Assembly: GCF_034931025.1 (NCBI RefSeq)
Contig: NZ_JAYGIL010000002.1
Coordinates: 62,001 to 126,000, forward strand
Length of the DNA stretch: 64,000 nucleotides
Reading direction: 5' to 3'
Source of the DNA: Arcicella gelida
GTDB taxonomy: Bacteria; Bacteroidota; Bacteroidia; Cytophagales; Spirosomataceae
In this document: one piece after another, positions 53,806 through 62,840 of the stretch
How the letters are laid out: each line of letters begins with the position of its first letter
Numbering within the stretch: position 1 is the stretch's first letter
The notes under the pieces: model-generated
The model's input: the letters and a program-made list of their open reading frames with translations, nothing else
What the model was told of the DNA's origin: nothing
Database searches by the model: none
Translations under genes and position numbers: made by a program

Positions 53806-54240
53806 ATGAAAAAAATCAATTCTTATAGAACATTATTTGGTGCAACAAAAACAACTGAGCTTTCCGAATTAAAAAAAACATATAGAAATTTAATCAAAGA
53901 GTGGCATCCTGACAAAATTCAAGATAATGAAGAGTTACAAGCTCAGGCGGCTATTAAAAGTAAAGTAATCATCGAAGCTTATAATCTTTTGGTGGCGATT
54001 GCTCCTGAAACGCAAGCAGCTAATTTGGAAGAATATACTCGTATCACTACGACTTCTATCATTGAAGATTTTGATTATAAAGACGAAACTTTAAAAATCA
54101 TTTTTCAAGATAATGTAGTTTACGAATACTTTGGTGTACCTAAAAATACTTATGTAAAATTAGTGAATGCTCCGTCTTTGCCAAGATTTGCCAAAAGACA
54201 TATCTATCATTCATTTACGTATAGAAATGTAAGTAAATAA
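53806..54240 (+). CDS. J-domain protein with KTSC domain
   Basis: The 144-residue protein has an N-terminal DnaJ domain (about 5-65) with the His34-Pro35-Asp36 motif in KEWHPDKIQ, and a C-terminal KTSC domain (about 80-142: IEDFDYKDETLKIIF, then YEYFGVPKNTYVKLVNAPS and HIYHSFTYR). J-domains stimulate DnaK ATPase; KTSC domains occur with nucleic-acid enzymes and have no fixed function. The fusion suggests a specialised Hsp70 co-chaperone, and dnaK is 4.4 kb upstream on the same strand. Confidence 0.9.
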   Translation: MKKINSYRTLFGATKTTELSELKKTYRNLIKEWHPDKIQDNEELQAQAAIKSKVIIEAYNLLVAIAPETQAANLEEYTRITTTSIIEDFDYKDETLKIIFQDNVVYEYFGVPKNTYVKLVNAPSLPRFAKRHIYHSFTYRNVSK

Positions 54241-54243
54241 TTT

Positions 54244-54270
54244 ATTTGGGGAGTTTTTAGCTCCCCAAAT
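54244..54270. terminator. Hairpin between J-domain and DUF1501 genes
   Basis: Arms ATTTGGGGAG and CTCCCCAAAT form a ten-base stem; T-tails are weak on both sides. Confidence 0.65.
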
Positions 54271-54278
54271 AATATTTT

Positions 54279-55481
54279 CTAAACAAAATTTAAGCTATCA
54301 AAACGCTTACCAAGTATTAATTCGTCATTTACTCCTAACCAATTTCGTAAAAGAGTAGCGTAAATTTTACGGAAATCTACAGAGTATTTCAAATCTCCTT
54401 CATCTAAATCTGTCAGATTGGGTGCTTCATTCATTACTTTGTCTGATTTTAGCTTTCCTCCCATCAAAAACACATTATTGGCTGTTCCGTGGTCAGTTCC
54501 TCCGCTGGCATTTTGTTTTACTCTTCTGCCAAATTCAGAGAAAGTCATCAGCAAAACATCATCCAACTTATTGTTTTGTTTCAGCTCATTCAAAAACACA
54601 TCCATTGTTTCGGCATAATTTCTCAATAAACGCTCTTGCTGACCAACTTGATTGACATGCGTATCAAAACCAGAAATACTGACATAATACACATTGGTCG
54701 GCATTCCTGAAAGTATCAATTCTGAAATAGTTTTTAGTCTTTGCCCTAATTCCCCATTTGGGAAACTCGCTTTTGTTTGATAAACCTTCGATTTTGTGTG
54801 TAAATACTCTGCCGAAGAAGCTGTTTCTGCCAAGGTTTTATACAAATAACTTACATTATCTGAATGCTCTGCTGGCTGAGATTTTGCAATTTTAGCAATA
54901 AAATCTCCATGTACTTGTCGATATAATTTTTCAGGTTCTAATACCGAAAGTGCTTTAAGCTTCTCTCCTTTCATGGCTAAACTCAGAGTATCATCAATTT
55001 CCAACGCTTTGTAAGAAGCACAATTTCCCGTACAATTAGCATCCAAATATCGCCCTAACCAACCCGTTTGTAAATATTGGTCAGCATTAGAAGCCGTCTG
55101 CCAAATATCCATTGAACGAAAATGAGAACGATCTGGATTTGGATAACCAACGTTATTGATAATACGCATAAAACCGTTGTCGTACCAAGAACGTAACTTT
55201 TCCAAAGCTGGATTCAAACCAATTTCATCATTCAAATTCAATACTTTATCTCTATTAATAGCGATTGTCGGACGCTCACGATAGTAAATATCATTTCTAA
55301 AAGGAATTACAGTATTGAGTCCATCATTTCCACCCGACAATTGAATGATTACTAATATTTTATCGGAATTACCATTTAGACCTAAATGTTGCTGCTCAAA
55401 GGCTTTCAAGAAATTCGGAATCATTAAGCCACCAGCGGTTGCCAATGCCGAACGTTTGATAAATTCTCTACGATTAACCAT
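54279..55481 (-). CDS. DUF1501 family protein
   Basis: The 400-residue protein has a twin-arginine-like N-terminus (NRREFIKRSALATAGGL) and DUF1501 features: LVIIQLSGGNDGLNTVIPF-type segment near residue 45, DRSHFRSMDIWQTA, and FSEFGRRVKQNASGGTDHGT. The family has a sulfatase/alkaline-phosphatase-like fold and is nearly always paired with DUF1800, as here. It is exported, probably by Tat; its substrate is unknown. Confidence 0.92.
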   Translation of the reverse strand: MVNRREFIKRSALATAGGLMIPNFLKAFEQQHLGLNGNSDKILVIIQLSGGNDGLNTVIPFRNDIYYRERPTIAINRDKVLNLNDEIGLNPALEKLRSWYDNGFMRIINNVGYPNPDRSHFRSMDIWQTASNADQYLQTGWLGRYLDANCTGNCASYKALEIDDTLSLAMKGEKLKALSVLEPEKLYRQVHGDFIAKIAKSQPAEHSDNVSYLYKTLAETASSAEYLHTKSKVYQTKASFPNGELGQRLKTISELILSGMPTNVYYVSISGFDTHVNQVGQQERLLRNYAETMDVFLNELKQNNKLDDVLLMTFSEFGRRVKQNASGGTDHGTANNVFLMGGKLKSDKVMNEAPNLTDLDEGDLKYSVDFRKIYATLLRNWLGVNDELILGKRFDSLNFV

Positions 55482-55508
55482 AGTATTTCGAATTAGTTAA
55501 TTTAAAAC

Positions 55509-56930
55509 TTAACACAATTGATATTCAGGAAGCATCATTAACGCTAAAACCATTTTTTTAATGGCTTCGGGCTGATTTTCCTTTTCCATTTTGGCTATAA
55601 ATCCTTTTTTGAGTTCTTCGCTGATAGAAACCTGTAAGAAATACTCCTCTAATTCATCCAATAATTCTTTGCGATTTTCTTGTGTAAACTGTTTTGAAAA
55701 TACTTCCCAATTCATCGTTGTTTCAAGCGTATTCTTCTTTCCTTTTTTGGTTTGAAAATCTGTATTGACATCTCCATCGGATTTAGCAACTGTTCTTACA
55801 ATCGAATTATTAAAAGCTAAATAAGGCAACTGCATCCTGAAAAGTAAACTTGAACTATCAATCCAATTTTTTCCACCAGCCCAACCTGCCACATTTGGCG
55901 GATAAAGTATTACTTGCCCCAATACTCTCTGAATAAATAATAAAGATTGCTTTTCAACAAAATGAGAACCAGTACTTCTTTGTAAACTGACCAGTAACTC
56001 AACAGGAGATTTGATATGAGTACCGATATTTTTAACATCATAAAACCATGAACTCGTGAAAATTGTCTCCATCAAATCTGAAATATCATAGTCATTTTTG
56101 TAGAAATGTGCAGATAATTCTTGGACGATTTTTGTATCAATTTGTTCGTTGACGAAGTTTTTATAGATTTTACTAACAATGAAATTTGCGGTTTCTTTTT
56201 TAGCTAAAATCATTTTAATAATGTCTTCTCCATCAAATTTTCCAGTTTTTCCAAGAAATTCCTTCGTTTCAAAATCATGTTGTCGAGTATTAAAAAAGAA
56301 GCCGTTTTCTCTTCTATCAAATTCCCAACCAGTAAAAGCTCTTGCCGCTTCTTTTACATCATGTTCAGAATAATTTCCTCGTCCTAATGTGAATAATTCC
56401 ATTACTTCACGAGCAAAATTTTCGTTGGGACTCTTTTTTTTGTTTTGTTGATTATTCAAAAACTGTAGCATGGCTGGTTCTTTAGAAACTGCCATCAATA
56501 AATCTCCAAATTTCCCCAAAGCGTGCTGACGAATGGTATTCAAGTAATGCTGTGCAAAAAGTGGATTGCGAGTTCTACAAGCAAAATGACCATGCCAGAA
56601 AAGTGCCATTTTTTCACGCAAAACAGCTTTAGAATCAACCATTTTATTAATCCAAGCGATATTGAGCGCACCCTCCTCCTCTTTAATCATTTTATTTAAT
56701 TGCTTTCTACGCTGTTCAGTCGTTAGAAGTGTATCTTTTTTCATTGCTTGTAGCTCTGAATAAATATCCATTTTATCGACAACGTTGATAGGCTCAAAAT
56801 TTTCTGAGTCTTTCAATAATTGTTTTACATTTTTTTTGATTGATTGTCGGCTATACTGATTAATGATTTCTGGCTTTTCGCTAAAGCCTGCTCGCCATAG
56901 AAGATGTTGGATGAGTTTTTCCTTAGCCAT
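55509..56930 (-). CDS. DUF1800 family protein
   Basis: The protein (473 residues from ATG 56930) shows DUF1800 hallmarks: KMALFWHGHFACRT, NPNENFAREVMELFTLGRG-type stretch (here SPNENFAREVMELFTLGRG), ARAFTGWEF and YPPNVAGWAGGKNWI. An ATG at 57008 would add 26 residues of unlikely composition, so MAKEKLIQHLLWRAGF is preferred. It lacks an obvious signal peptide. It lies 27 bp upstream of the DUF1501 gene in one unit; the pair is common in Bacteroidota and of unknown function. Confidence 0.9.
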   Translation of the reverse strand: MAKEKLIQHLLWRAGFSEKPEIINQYSRQSIKKNVKQLLKDSENFEPINVVDKMDIYSELQAMKKDTLLTTEQRRKQLNKMIKEEEGALNIAWINKMVDSKAVLREKMALFWHGHFACRTRNPLFAQHYLNTIRQHALGKFGDLLMAVSKEPAMLQFLNNQQNKKKSPNENFAREVMELFTLGRGNYSEHDVKEAARAFTGWEFDRRENGFFFNTRQHDFETKEFLGKTGKFDGEDIIKMILAKKETANFIVSKIYKNFVNEQIDTKIVQELSAHFYKNDYDISDLMETIFTSSWFYDVKNIGTHIKSPVELLVSLQRSTGSHFVEKQSLLFIQRVLGQVILYPPNVAGWAGGKNWIDSSSLLFRMQLPYLAFNNSIVRTVAKSDGDVNTDFQTKKGKKNTLETTMNWEVFSKQFTQENRKELLDELEEYFLQVSISEELKKGFIAKMEKENQPEAIKKMVLALMMLPEYQLC

Positions 56931-57051
56931 AATTTTGTCGAGTTTAATTTTAATGACTCTTAGAGTGTAGAACGTGCGGAAAGGTTTAATTATTAAAATG
57001 ATAATCAATATTATTTAATTTATATTCCTGTAAGAAAAATCTATAAAAACA

Positions 57052-57078
57052 AAAATCCGCTCTTTGGAAGCGGATTTT
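57052..57078 (-). terminator. Terminator of the leu operon
   Basis: Arms AAAATCCGCT and AGCGGATTTT lie 26 bp past the leuB stop, followed on the minus strand by TTGTTTTTA. Confidence 0.85.
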
Positions 57079-57103
57079 GTTTCAATAAATTATGCAAAAA
57101 AAC

Positions 57104-58165
57104 TTACGCAATCTGTGCAGCTAACCAGTCTCCTACTTCAGAAGTAGAGAATGCTTTTCCGCCATCTGCAATATCAACCGTAACAACACCTTCTGCTAAA
57201 GATTTGTTAACGATGTCTTTGATTTCGTTAGCTTCGTCCATCAATTTGAACGCATATTCAAACATCATCGCTGCTGAAAGTACAGTTCCCAATGGATTAG
57301 CGATGTTTTTACCAGCAGCTTGTGGGTAACTTCCGTGAATTGGTTCGAATACTGAAGTATGTAAACCGATAGAAGCTGAAGGCATTAAGCCCATTGAACC
57401 AGAAATTACTGAAGCTTCATCAGTTAAAATATCACCGAACATATTTTCAGTGACCATTACGTCGAATCCTTCTGGCCATTGGATAATACGCATAGCCGCA
57501 GCATCTACGAATAAGTATTCAGTTTCTACTTCTGGATATTCTTTTTCGATTCCTTGAGCTACTTCTCTCCAAAGTCTTGAAGTTTCTAATACGTTTGCTT
57601 TATCAACGATACATACTTTTTTGCGACGTTTCATTGCGTATTCGTAAGCCAAACGAACGATTCTATCAACTTCTGGTTTTGTATATTCGCATACATCCCA
57701 AGCTTTATCACGAGTTTCGTTTCTTCCTTTATCACCGAAGTAAATACCACCAGTTAATTCACGAATACAAACGAAATCTGCATTTTCGATTAATTCTCTT
57801 CTTAATGGAGATTTGTGTAATAATGACGGGAATACTAAAGTAGGACGAATATTGGCATATAATCCTAATTTCTTACGCATTGCCAATAAACCTTGCTCTG
57901 GACGAACTTTTGCTGAAGGGTCATTATCAAAACGTGGATGACCAATTGCACCGAACAAAACTGCATCTGCTTGCATACAAACTTCGTGCGTTTCGTCTGG
58001 ATATGGATTACCAGTAGCATCAATCGCTACAGCACCTGTTAAAGCGTGAGTAAGATTGATTTCGTGGTTATATTTTTTACCGATTGCATTAACTACTTTT
58101 AATGCTTGTTCAATTACTTCTGGTCCGATTCCGTCACCAGATAAAACTGCAATATTTAATTTCAT
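57104..58165 (-). CDS. leuB: 3-isopropylmalate dehydrogenase
   Basis: The 353-residue protein is a complete LeuB: LSGDGIGPEVIEQALKV at the start, ELTGGIYFGDKGR, the metal-binding region VTENMFGDILTDEASVISGS and EPIHGSYPQAAGKNIANP. It oxidises and decarboxylates 3-isopropylmalate to 2-oxoisocaproate, the third leucine step. It is the last gene of the operon, separated from leuA by a 216 bp spacer of 7-bp repeats. Confidence 0.97.
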   Translation of the reverse strand: MKLNIAVLSGDGIGPEVIEQALKVVNAIGKKYNHEINLTHALTGAVAIDATGNPYPDETHEVCMQADAVLFGAIGHPRFDNDPSAKVRPEQGLLAMRKKLGLYANIRPTLVFPSLLHKSPLRRELIENADFVCIRELTGGIYFGDKGRNETRDKAWDVCEYTKPEVDRIVRLAYEYAMKRRKKVCIVDKANVLETSRLWREVAQGIEKEYPEVETEYLFVDAAAMRIIQWPEGFDVMVTENMFGDILTDEASVISGSMGLMPSASIGLHTSVFEPIHGSYPQAAGKNIANPLGTVLSAAMMFEYAFKLMDEANEIKDIVNKSLAEGVVTVDIADGGKAFSTSEVGDWLAAQIA

Positions 58166-58179
58166 TTATTTTTTTGTTA

Positions 58180-58382
58180 GACTTGAGGACTTTGGACTTT
58201 AGGACTCAAGGATTTTTTATTAGATTTTAAGATAGATTCAAGACACAAGAAGCAAGATTCAAGAATTGAGGATTTTTGATTTTTATGACTTGAAAATTGA
58301 AGACTTTAGGATTTTAATTTAGCATTAAAAAAAATCACTAAATCACAATTCACTAACTCACTCAATAGCAACTCACTAATTC
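58180..58382. repeat. 7-bp-periodic repeat filling the leuA-leuB spacer
   Basis: Nearly the whole spacer can be cut into heptamers in constant register: GACTTGA GGACTTT near 58180, then ATTCAAG ACACAAG near 58236, GATTTTT GATTTTT near 58271, and ATCACTA AATCACA near 58334. About 29 units in three sequence families follow each other. Confidence 0.7.
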
Positions 58383-59893
58383 TAAATAAGATTAAGCATT
58401 TTTTGTGTTGCTTTAATGGCTGAAACTGTTTGGTCAGAATCTAAACCTCTGGTTTTAAATTCTTTTCCGTTGTGTTCCCAAGTAATAATGGTTTCACAAA
58501 GGGCATCCGTATTTCCTCCTGGCGGAATCCTTACAGCATAATCAGTCAACATCGGAAGCAATACTTCTTTTTTAAGATATACTTTTTTCAAAGCATTCAT
58601 AAAAGCATCATACTGACCATCTCCTTGAGCACTTTCTTCAAAAATATGACCATCCACTTTTACTTTTAATGTAGCTGATGGACGAAGATTTTTAGAATGA
58701 GTCAACACATAATTGATTACTTCTACTTTTTCTTCTACGATATTGGTATCAATTACATCGGAAATAATATATGGCAAATCTTCCTGAGTAACAACTTCTT
58801 TACGGTCGCCCAATTCAATAATTCTTTGGGTTACTCGCTTCAAATCTGCTTGCGATAATTTAATCCCTAATTTTTGAAGATTCTTCTCAATATTAGCTTT
58901 ACCAGAAGTTTTACCCAAAGCATATTTACGTTCTCTGCCAAAACGTTCTGGCATCAAATCGTTAAAATATAAATTGTTTTTATTATCTCCATCAGCGTGA
59001 ATTCCTGCGGTTTGCGTAAAAACGTTTTCACCAACTACAGGCTTATTCACTGGAATTCTAAAACCAGAAAATGTTTCAACCAATTTACTCACAGAGTAAA
59101 GCGATGCTTCAACGACAGAGGTTTCTACTTCTGGCATAAAATCCTTCAAAACCGCAATCGTACTTGCTAAAGGTGCATTCCCTGCCCTTTCGCCCATACC
59201 ATTTACCGTTAAATGAAGTCCGTGAACGCCAGCACGCACACCTTCCATCACGTTAGCAATACTTAAATCATAATCGTTGTGTGCATGAAAATCAAAATGT
59301 TGATTTGGATAACGCTGTACGATTTGTGACAAAAAGTCATAACATTCACGAGGAGTCAACACACCCAAAGTATCGGGTAGCAATACTCGCTTGATAGGCT
59401 GTGTACTCAAGAAATCCAAAAACTGAAATACATAATCAGGCGAATTACGCATACCATTACTCCAGTCTTCTAAATAAACATTGCATTGAATATCTTTAGA
59501 ACGAGCCAAAGCAATTACTTCTGCTATTTCTGAAAAATGTTGTTCAGCCGTTTTCTTGAGTTGATGCGTTAGATGATTCATCGAACCTTTTGTAAGAAGA
59601 TTCATCACTTTAGCACCCGCTTCAATCATCCAATTCACCGAAGTTTCACCATCAACAAAGGTTAATACCTCGATTTTATCAATCAATCCGTTTTCGCTTG
59701 CCCAAGCAGTAATTTTTTTCACTGCCTGAAATTCACCGTCGGATACTCTTGCAGAAGCTACTTCCAAGCGATCAACTTTTACTTCTTTTAATAATAATTG
59801 AGCGATTGCTAATTTCTCAGTAGCCGAAAAAGACACTCCACTGGTTTGTTCACCATCACGGAGTGTCGTATCCATTATTTCTATTTGTCGCAT
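58382..59893 (-). CDS. leuA: 2-isopropylmalate synthase family enzyme (LeuA2/CimA-like)
   Basis: The 503-residue protein has the DRE-TIM barrel signature IMDTTLRDGEQTSGVSF, the metal-binding HAHNDYDLS, the second signature LTVNGMGERAGNAPL and a C-terminal LeuA dimer/regulatory domain (about 370-500, ending in the allosteric type fold). Position between leuD and leuB supports 2-isopropylmalate synthase. The sequence GEQTSGVSFS and NVYLEDWSNGM is of the branch that also includes citramalate synthases, so isoleucine-pathway use of pyruvate plus acetyl-CoA cannot be ruled out. Confidence 0.88.
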   Translation of the reverse strand: MRQIEIMDTTLRDGEQTSGVSFSATEKLAIAQLLLKEVKVDRLEVASARVSDGEFQAVKKITAWASENGLIDKIEVLTFVDGETSVNWMIEAGAKVMNLLTKGSMNHLTHQLKKTAEQHFSEIAEVIALARSKDIQCNVYLEDWSNGMRNSPDYVFQFLDFLSTQPIKRVLLPDTLGVLTPRECYDFLSQIVQRYPNQHFDFHAHNDYDLSIANVMEGVRAGVHGLHLTVNGMGERAGNAPLASTIAVLKDFMPEVETSVVEASLYSVSKLVETFSGFRIPVNKPVVGENVFTQTAGIHADGDNKNNLYFNDLMPERFGRERKYALGKTSGKANIEKNLQKLGIKLSQADLKRVTQRIIELGDRKEVVTQEDLPYIISDVIDTNIVEEKVEVINYVLTHSKNLRPSATLKVKVDGHIFEESAQGDGQYDAFMNALKKVYLKKEVLLPMLTDYAVRIPPGGNTDALCETIITWEHNGKEFKTRGLDSDQTVSAIKATQKMLNLI

Positions 59894-59899
59894 ATCTTT

Positions 59900-60026
59900 G
59901 CTGTAAGCAGAAGGCTTTAGGCTGTAGGCTATAAGCTTTAGGCATTAAGTAAAGCTACTGGATGGTTATTCTAATAGCATAATGCATAATGCCTAAAGCT
60001 TAAAGCCTATTGCCTAAAGCACAAAG
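59900..60026. repeat. Inverted pair of 7-bp repeat runs in the leuD-leuA spacer
   Basis: The left run (59900-59955) has GCTTTAG GCTGTAG type units; the right run (59978-60026) has the complement style CCTAAAG CTTAAAG. Together they form a large imperfect hairpin with about 22 nt between the runs. Confidence 0.7.
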
Positions 60027-60029
60027 CTC

Positions 60030-60626
60030 TTAATAAATACTTTTACTAGCAAAACCACCTATTTCTTCTTTCATCGCTTGAAGATAATCAATATCATCAA
60101 AACCGTTAGTTAGGTTGTTTTTCTTATATCCATTGATAGCAAAGCTTTCTTGTTCACCTGTAGCAACAATTGTAATTGTTTGTGCAGGTAAATCAATTTC
60201 TAATTCTGCCGCTGGGTTTGCTTCGATTGCCAAGAAGATTTTATCTAAAAACTCTGGACTTACTTGTACTGGCAAAATACCGACATTGATAGAGTTTCCT
60301 TTGAAAATATCTGCAAAGAAACTTGATACTACACAACGGAAGCCATAATCATAAATAGCCCAAGCAGCGTGTTCACGACTTGAACCGCTTCCGAAGTTAT
60401 GTCCACCTACAAGGATTTTTCCAGTATAAGTTGGGTTGTTTAATACGAAATCTTGTTTCGGTGAGCCGTCAGTATTATAACGCCAGTCACGGAATAAGTT
60501 ATCGCCAAAGCCTTCACGTTTAGTAGCTTTTAAGAAACGTGCAGGGATAATTTGGTCTGTATCAACGTTCTCAATTGGCATTGGTACAGCCGTTGAACGA
60601 AGTATGTTAAATTTGTCGTATGCCAT
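60030..60626 (-). CDS. leuD: 3-isopropylmalate dehydratase small subunit
   Basis: The 198-residue protein matches LeuD: NVDTDQIIPARFLKATKREG, GHNFGSGSSREHAAWAIYDY and SFFADIFKGNSINVGILP. With LeuC it isomerises 2- to 3-isopropylmalate. In most genomes leuC and leuD are adjacent; here a 4-helix bundle gene and repeat runs separate them. Confidence 0.97.
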   Translation of the reverse strand: MAYDKFNILRSTAVPMPIENVDTDQIIPARFLKATKREGFGDNLFRDWRYNTDGSPKQDFVLNNPTYTGKILVGGHNFGSGSSREHAAWAIYDYGFRCVVSSFFADIFKGNSINVGILPVQVSPEFLDKIFLAIEANPAAELEIDLPAQTITIVATGEQESFAINGYKKNNLTNGFDDIDYLQAMKEEIGGFASKSIY

Positions 60627-60634
60627 TTGTTTTT

Positions 60635-60669
60635 GCTTTAGGCTTTAGGCTGTAAGCTTTAGGCTTTTA
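60635..60669. repeat. 7-bp repeat run upstream of leuD
   Basis: Five units, GCTTTAG GCTTTAG GCTGTAA then GCTTTAG GCTTTTA, lie between leuD and the four-helix bundle gene. Confidence 0.7.
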
Positions 60670-60701
60670 TAAAATAAAAGACTTCTACTTATTTTGTAAA
60701 G

Positions 60702-61058
60702 CTAATTTCCTATTAATTTTTGACTCAAATGATAGAGCTTCTTTTTAATTAAATTTACTTTGACCGCTAATTCTGAATGTTTTTCTACTGTCACAAAATT
60801 CAAATCAGTAGATAATTGTATTAAATATTCAACCTCGTGTGCTGAACCTAAAGCAATTTGAAGAAATCTATTAAAATCTGCATCGCTACTTCTTCCACAA
60901 CCTTCACTAATATTTGTTGGAATAGAAATAGAGGCACGCCTCAATTGGTTAGTTAATCCATATAACTCGGATTTAGGAAAATCTTTCGTTAAATCGTAGA
61001 TTTCTAAAACCAAATTATGAGCTAATTGCCAAACGTCATATTTTCTAAAATCTCTCAT
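60702..61058 (-). CDS. Four-helix bundle protein (S23 / 23S rRNA intervening-sequence type)
   Basis: The 118-residue protein matches the TIGR02436 four-helix bundle family: FRKYDVWQLAHNLVLEIYDL, LTNQLRRASISIPTNISEGC and RFLQIALGSAHEVEYLI. Such proteins were first found in intervening sequences of 23S rRNA genes, but in Bacteroidota they are scattered as single small genes. Function is unknown. This copy interrupts leuC and leuD and has 7-bp repeat runs on both sides, so it looks like an inserted cassette. Confidence 0.93.
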   Translation of the reverse strand: MRDFRKYDVWQLAHNLVLEIYDLTKDFPKSELYGLTNQLRRASISIPTNISEGCGRSSDADFNRFLQIALGSAHEVEYLIQLSTDLNFVTVEKHSELAVKVNLIKKKLYHLSQKLIGN

Positions 61059-61069
61059 TTTTATTATTT

Positions 61070-61199
61070 GCTTTAGGCTTTTAGCGATAGGAAGTAGGCT
61101 TTAGGCAATAAGCTTTTTGTATACTTCTTGAAGTCTGGTCTGAAGGACTATTCAATATAAAACGCCTAAAGCTTACAGCCTAACGCCTATAGCCTAAAG
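61070..61199. repeat. Inverted 7-bp repeat runs between leuC and the four-helix bundle gene
   Basis: The left run (61070-61118) has GCTTTAG GCTTTTA GCGATAG type units; the right run (61162-61199) has ACGCCTA AAGCTTA CAGCCTA type units, again facing each other. The right run overlaps the leuC stop codon: on the minus strand the unit GCTTTAG supplies the last Leu codon base, the final CTT and the TAG. Confidence 0.7.
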
Positions 61200-62591
61200 C
61201 AACGTCCGAGGATCTGTAACCACCCCAGTAACCGCAGCAGCAGCAGCAACTAATGGACTTGCTAATAATGTACGAGAACCTGGCCCTTGACGACCTTCAA
61301 AGTTTCTGTTTGAAGTACTTACTGCATATTTACCCGCTGGAATTTTATCGTCATTCATTGCTAAACAAGCTGAACAACCTGGCTGACGTAATTGGAAACC
61401 TGCATCTGTAAGAATGTCATAAATACCTTCTTCACGGATTTGTGCTTCAACAATGTGTGAACCCGGAACAATCCAAGCAGTAACATTATCAGCTTTCTTG
61501 CGTCCTTTTACGATAGAAGCAAAAGCACGGAAATCTTCGATACGTCCGTTTGTACAACTTCCGATGAAAACATAATCTACTTTCTTGCCAAGCATACTTT
61601 CTTGCTCGCCAAAACCCATGTAGTTTAATGATTTATCATAAGTAGCTTTACCGCCTTCTACCGATTCAGCCGTTGGAATATTTTTAGAGATACCAATACC
61701 CATACCCGGGTTTGTACCATAAGTAATCATTGGTTCAATATCAGCAGCATCAAAAGTATATTCTTTATCGAATACTGCATCAGCATCTGTTTTCAATGTT
61801 TTCCAATACGCTAATGCTTTATCCCAAGCTTCGCCTTTTGGTGTTTGTTCACGACCTTCAAGATAATTGAAAGTAGTTTGGTCTGGAGCAATCATACCTC
61901 CACGAGCACCCATTTCGATACTCATGTTACAAACCGTCATACGACCTTCCATTGACATATTTTCAAATACATCACCAGCATATTCTACAAAATAACCAGT
62001 CGCACCAGCCGTAGTTAATTTGGAAATGATATATAAAGTAACGTCTTTGGGAGTAACACCTTTGCCCAATGGACCATTTACGTTTACACGCATTTTCTTT
62101 GGCTTAGGTTGCATAATACACTGAGATGAAAGTACCATTTCAACTTCAGAAGTACCAATACCAAAAGCAATTGCACCAAAAGCACCATGCGTAGAAGTAT
62201 GTGAGTCACCACAAACGATTGTCATACCCGGAAGAGTGATACCATTTTCTGGTCCAACTACGTGTACAATACCATTTTTAGGATTATTCAAACCCCAGTG
62301 AGAAATACCATATTTCGCAGAGTTCGTTTCCAAAGCTTTCAACTGATTAGCAGAAAGTGGATCAGCTACTGGAAGATGTTGGTTAATCGTTGGCGTATTA
62401 TGGTCAGCAGTAGCGAAAGTACGATTCGAGAACATCACCCCGATACCTCTTGTTTCTAAACCTAAAAAAGCAACTGGGCTAGTAACTTCATGAATAAAAT
62501 GACGATCAATGAAGAATACATCTGGGCCGTCTTCGATTTTACGAACAACGTGGGCATCCCATACTTTGTCGAATAATGTTGTTGGTTGCAT
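61194..62591 (-). CDS. leuC: 3-isopropylmalate dehydratase large subunit
   Basis: The 465-residue protein is a complete LeuC: LFDKVWDAHVVRKIEDGPD at the start, CGDSHTSTHGAFGAIAFGIG, and the cluster ligands in IGSCTNGRIED and QPGCSACLAMND. It is the first gene of the operon and works with LeuD. Its C-terminal codon and stop lie inside a 7-bp repeat, so the repeat has probably invaded right up to the coding end. Confidence 0.97.
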   Translation of the reverse strand: MQPTTLFDKVWDAHVVRKIEDGPDVFFIDRHFIHEVTSPVAFLGLETRGIGVMFSNRTFATADHNTPTINQHLPVADPLSANQLKALETNSAKYGISHWGLNNPKNGIVHVVGPENGITLPGMTIVCGDSHTSTHGAFGAIAFGIGTSEVEMVLSSQCIMQPKPKKMRVNVNGPLGKGVTPKDVTLYIISKLTTAGATGYFVEYAGDVFENMSMEGRMTVCNMSIEMGARGGMIAPDQTTFNYLEGREQTPKGEAWDKALAYWKTLKTDADAVFDKEYTFDAADIEPMITYGTNPGMGIGISKNIPTAESVEGGKATYDKSLNYMGFGEQESMLGKKVDYVFIGSCTNGRIEDFRAFASIVKGRKKADNVTAWIVPGSHIVEAQIREEGIYDILTDAGFQLRQPGCSACLAMNDDKIPAGKYAVSTSNRNFEGRQGPGSRTLLASPLVAAAAAVTGVVTDPRTLL

Positions 62592-62637
62592 ATTGTTTTT
62601 AATAATTAAATTTCGATGCTACAAATTTGAGAAGAAT

Positions 62638-62669
62638 TGAAGATAAAGTATTAACGAATTAAGTTCAAA
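62638..62669 (-). promoter_or_regulatory. Weak candidate promoter for the leu operon
   Basis: Minus-strand TTTG (62669-62666), 20 bp, then TATCTTCA (62645-62638), a partial match to TAnnTTTG, about 47 bp before the leuC ATG. Confidence 0.3.
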
Positions 62670-62832
62670 AAATGCCGTTTTTAGTTCAATATCAATTAAT
62701 GGTCGTAAAAAAGCATCTACTATTCTTTCAAAGACCGAAATTAATTAGAATTAAGCATTATTTAATTGTCATATTAATATTTACAGTCCAATTTTTTCTT
62801 GAAATAGTTTTTTTATAAGAAACTTAAAAATG

Positions 62833-62840
62833 TATATTTG
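62833..62840 (+). promoter_or_regulatory. Candidate -7 box for the pyrophosphatase gene
   Basis: TATATTTG fits TAnnTTTG, 58 bp before the ATG at 62899; the -33 position is a T-run. Confidence 0.45.
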
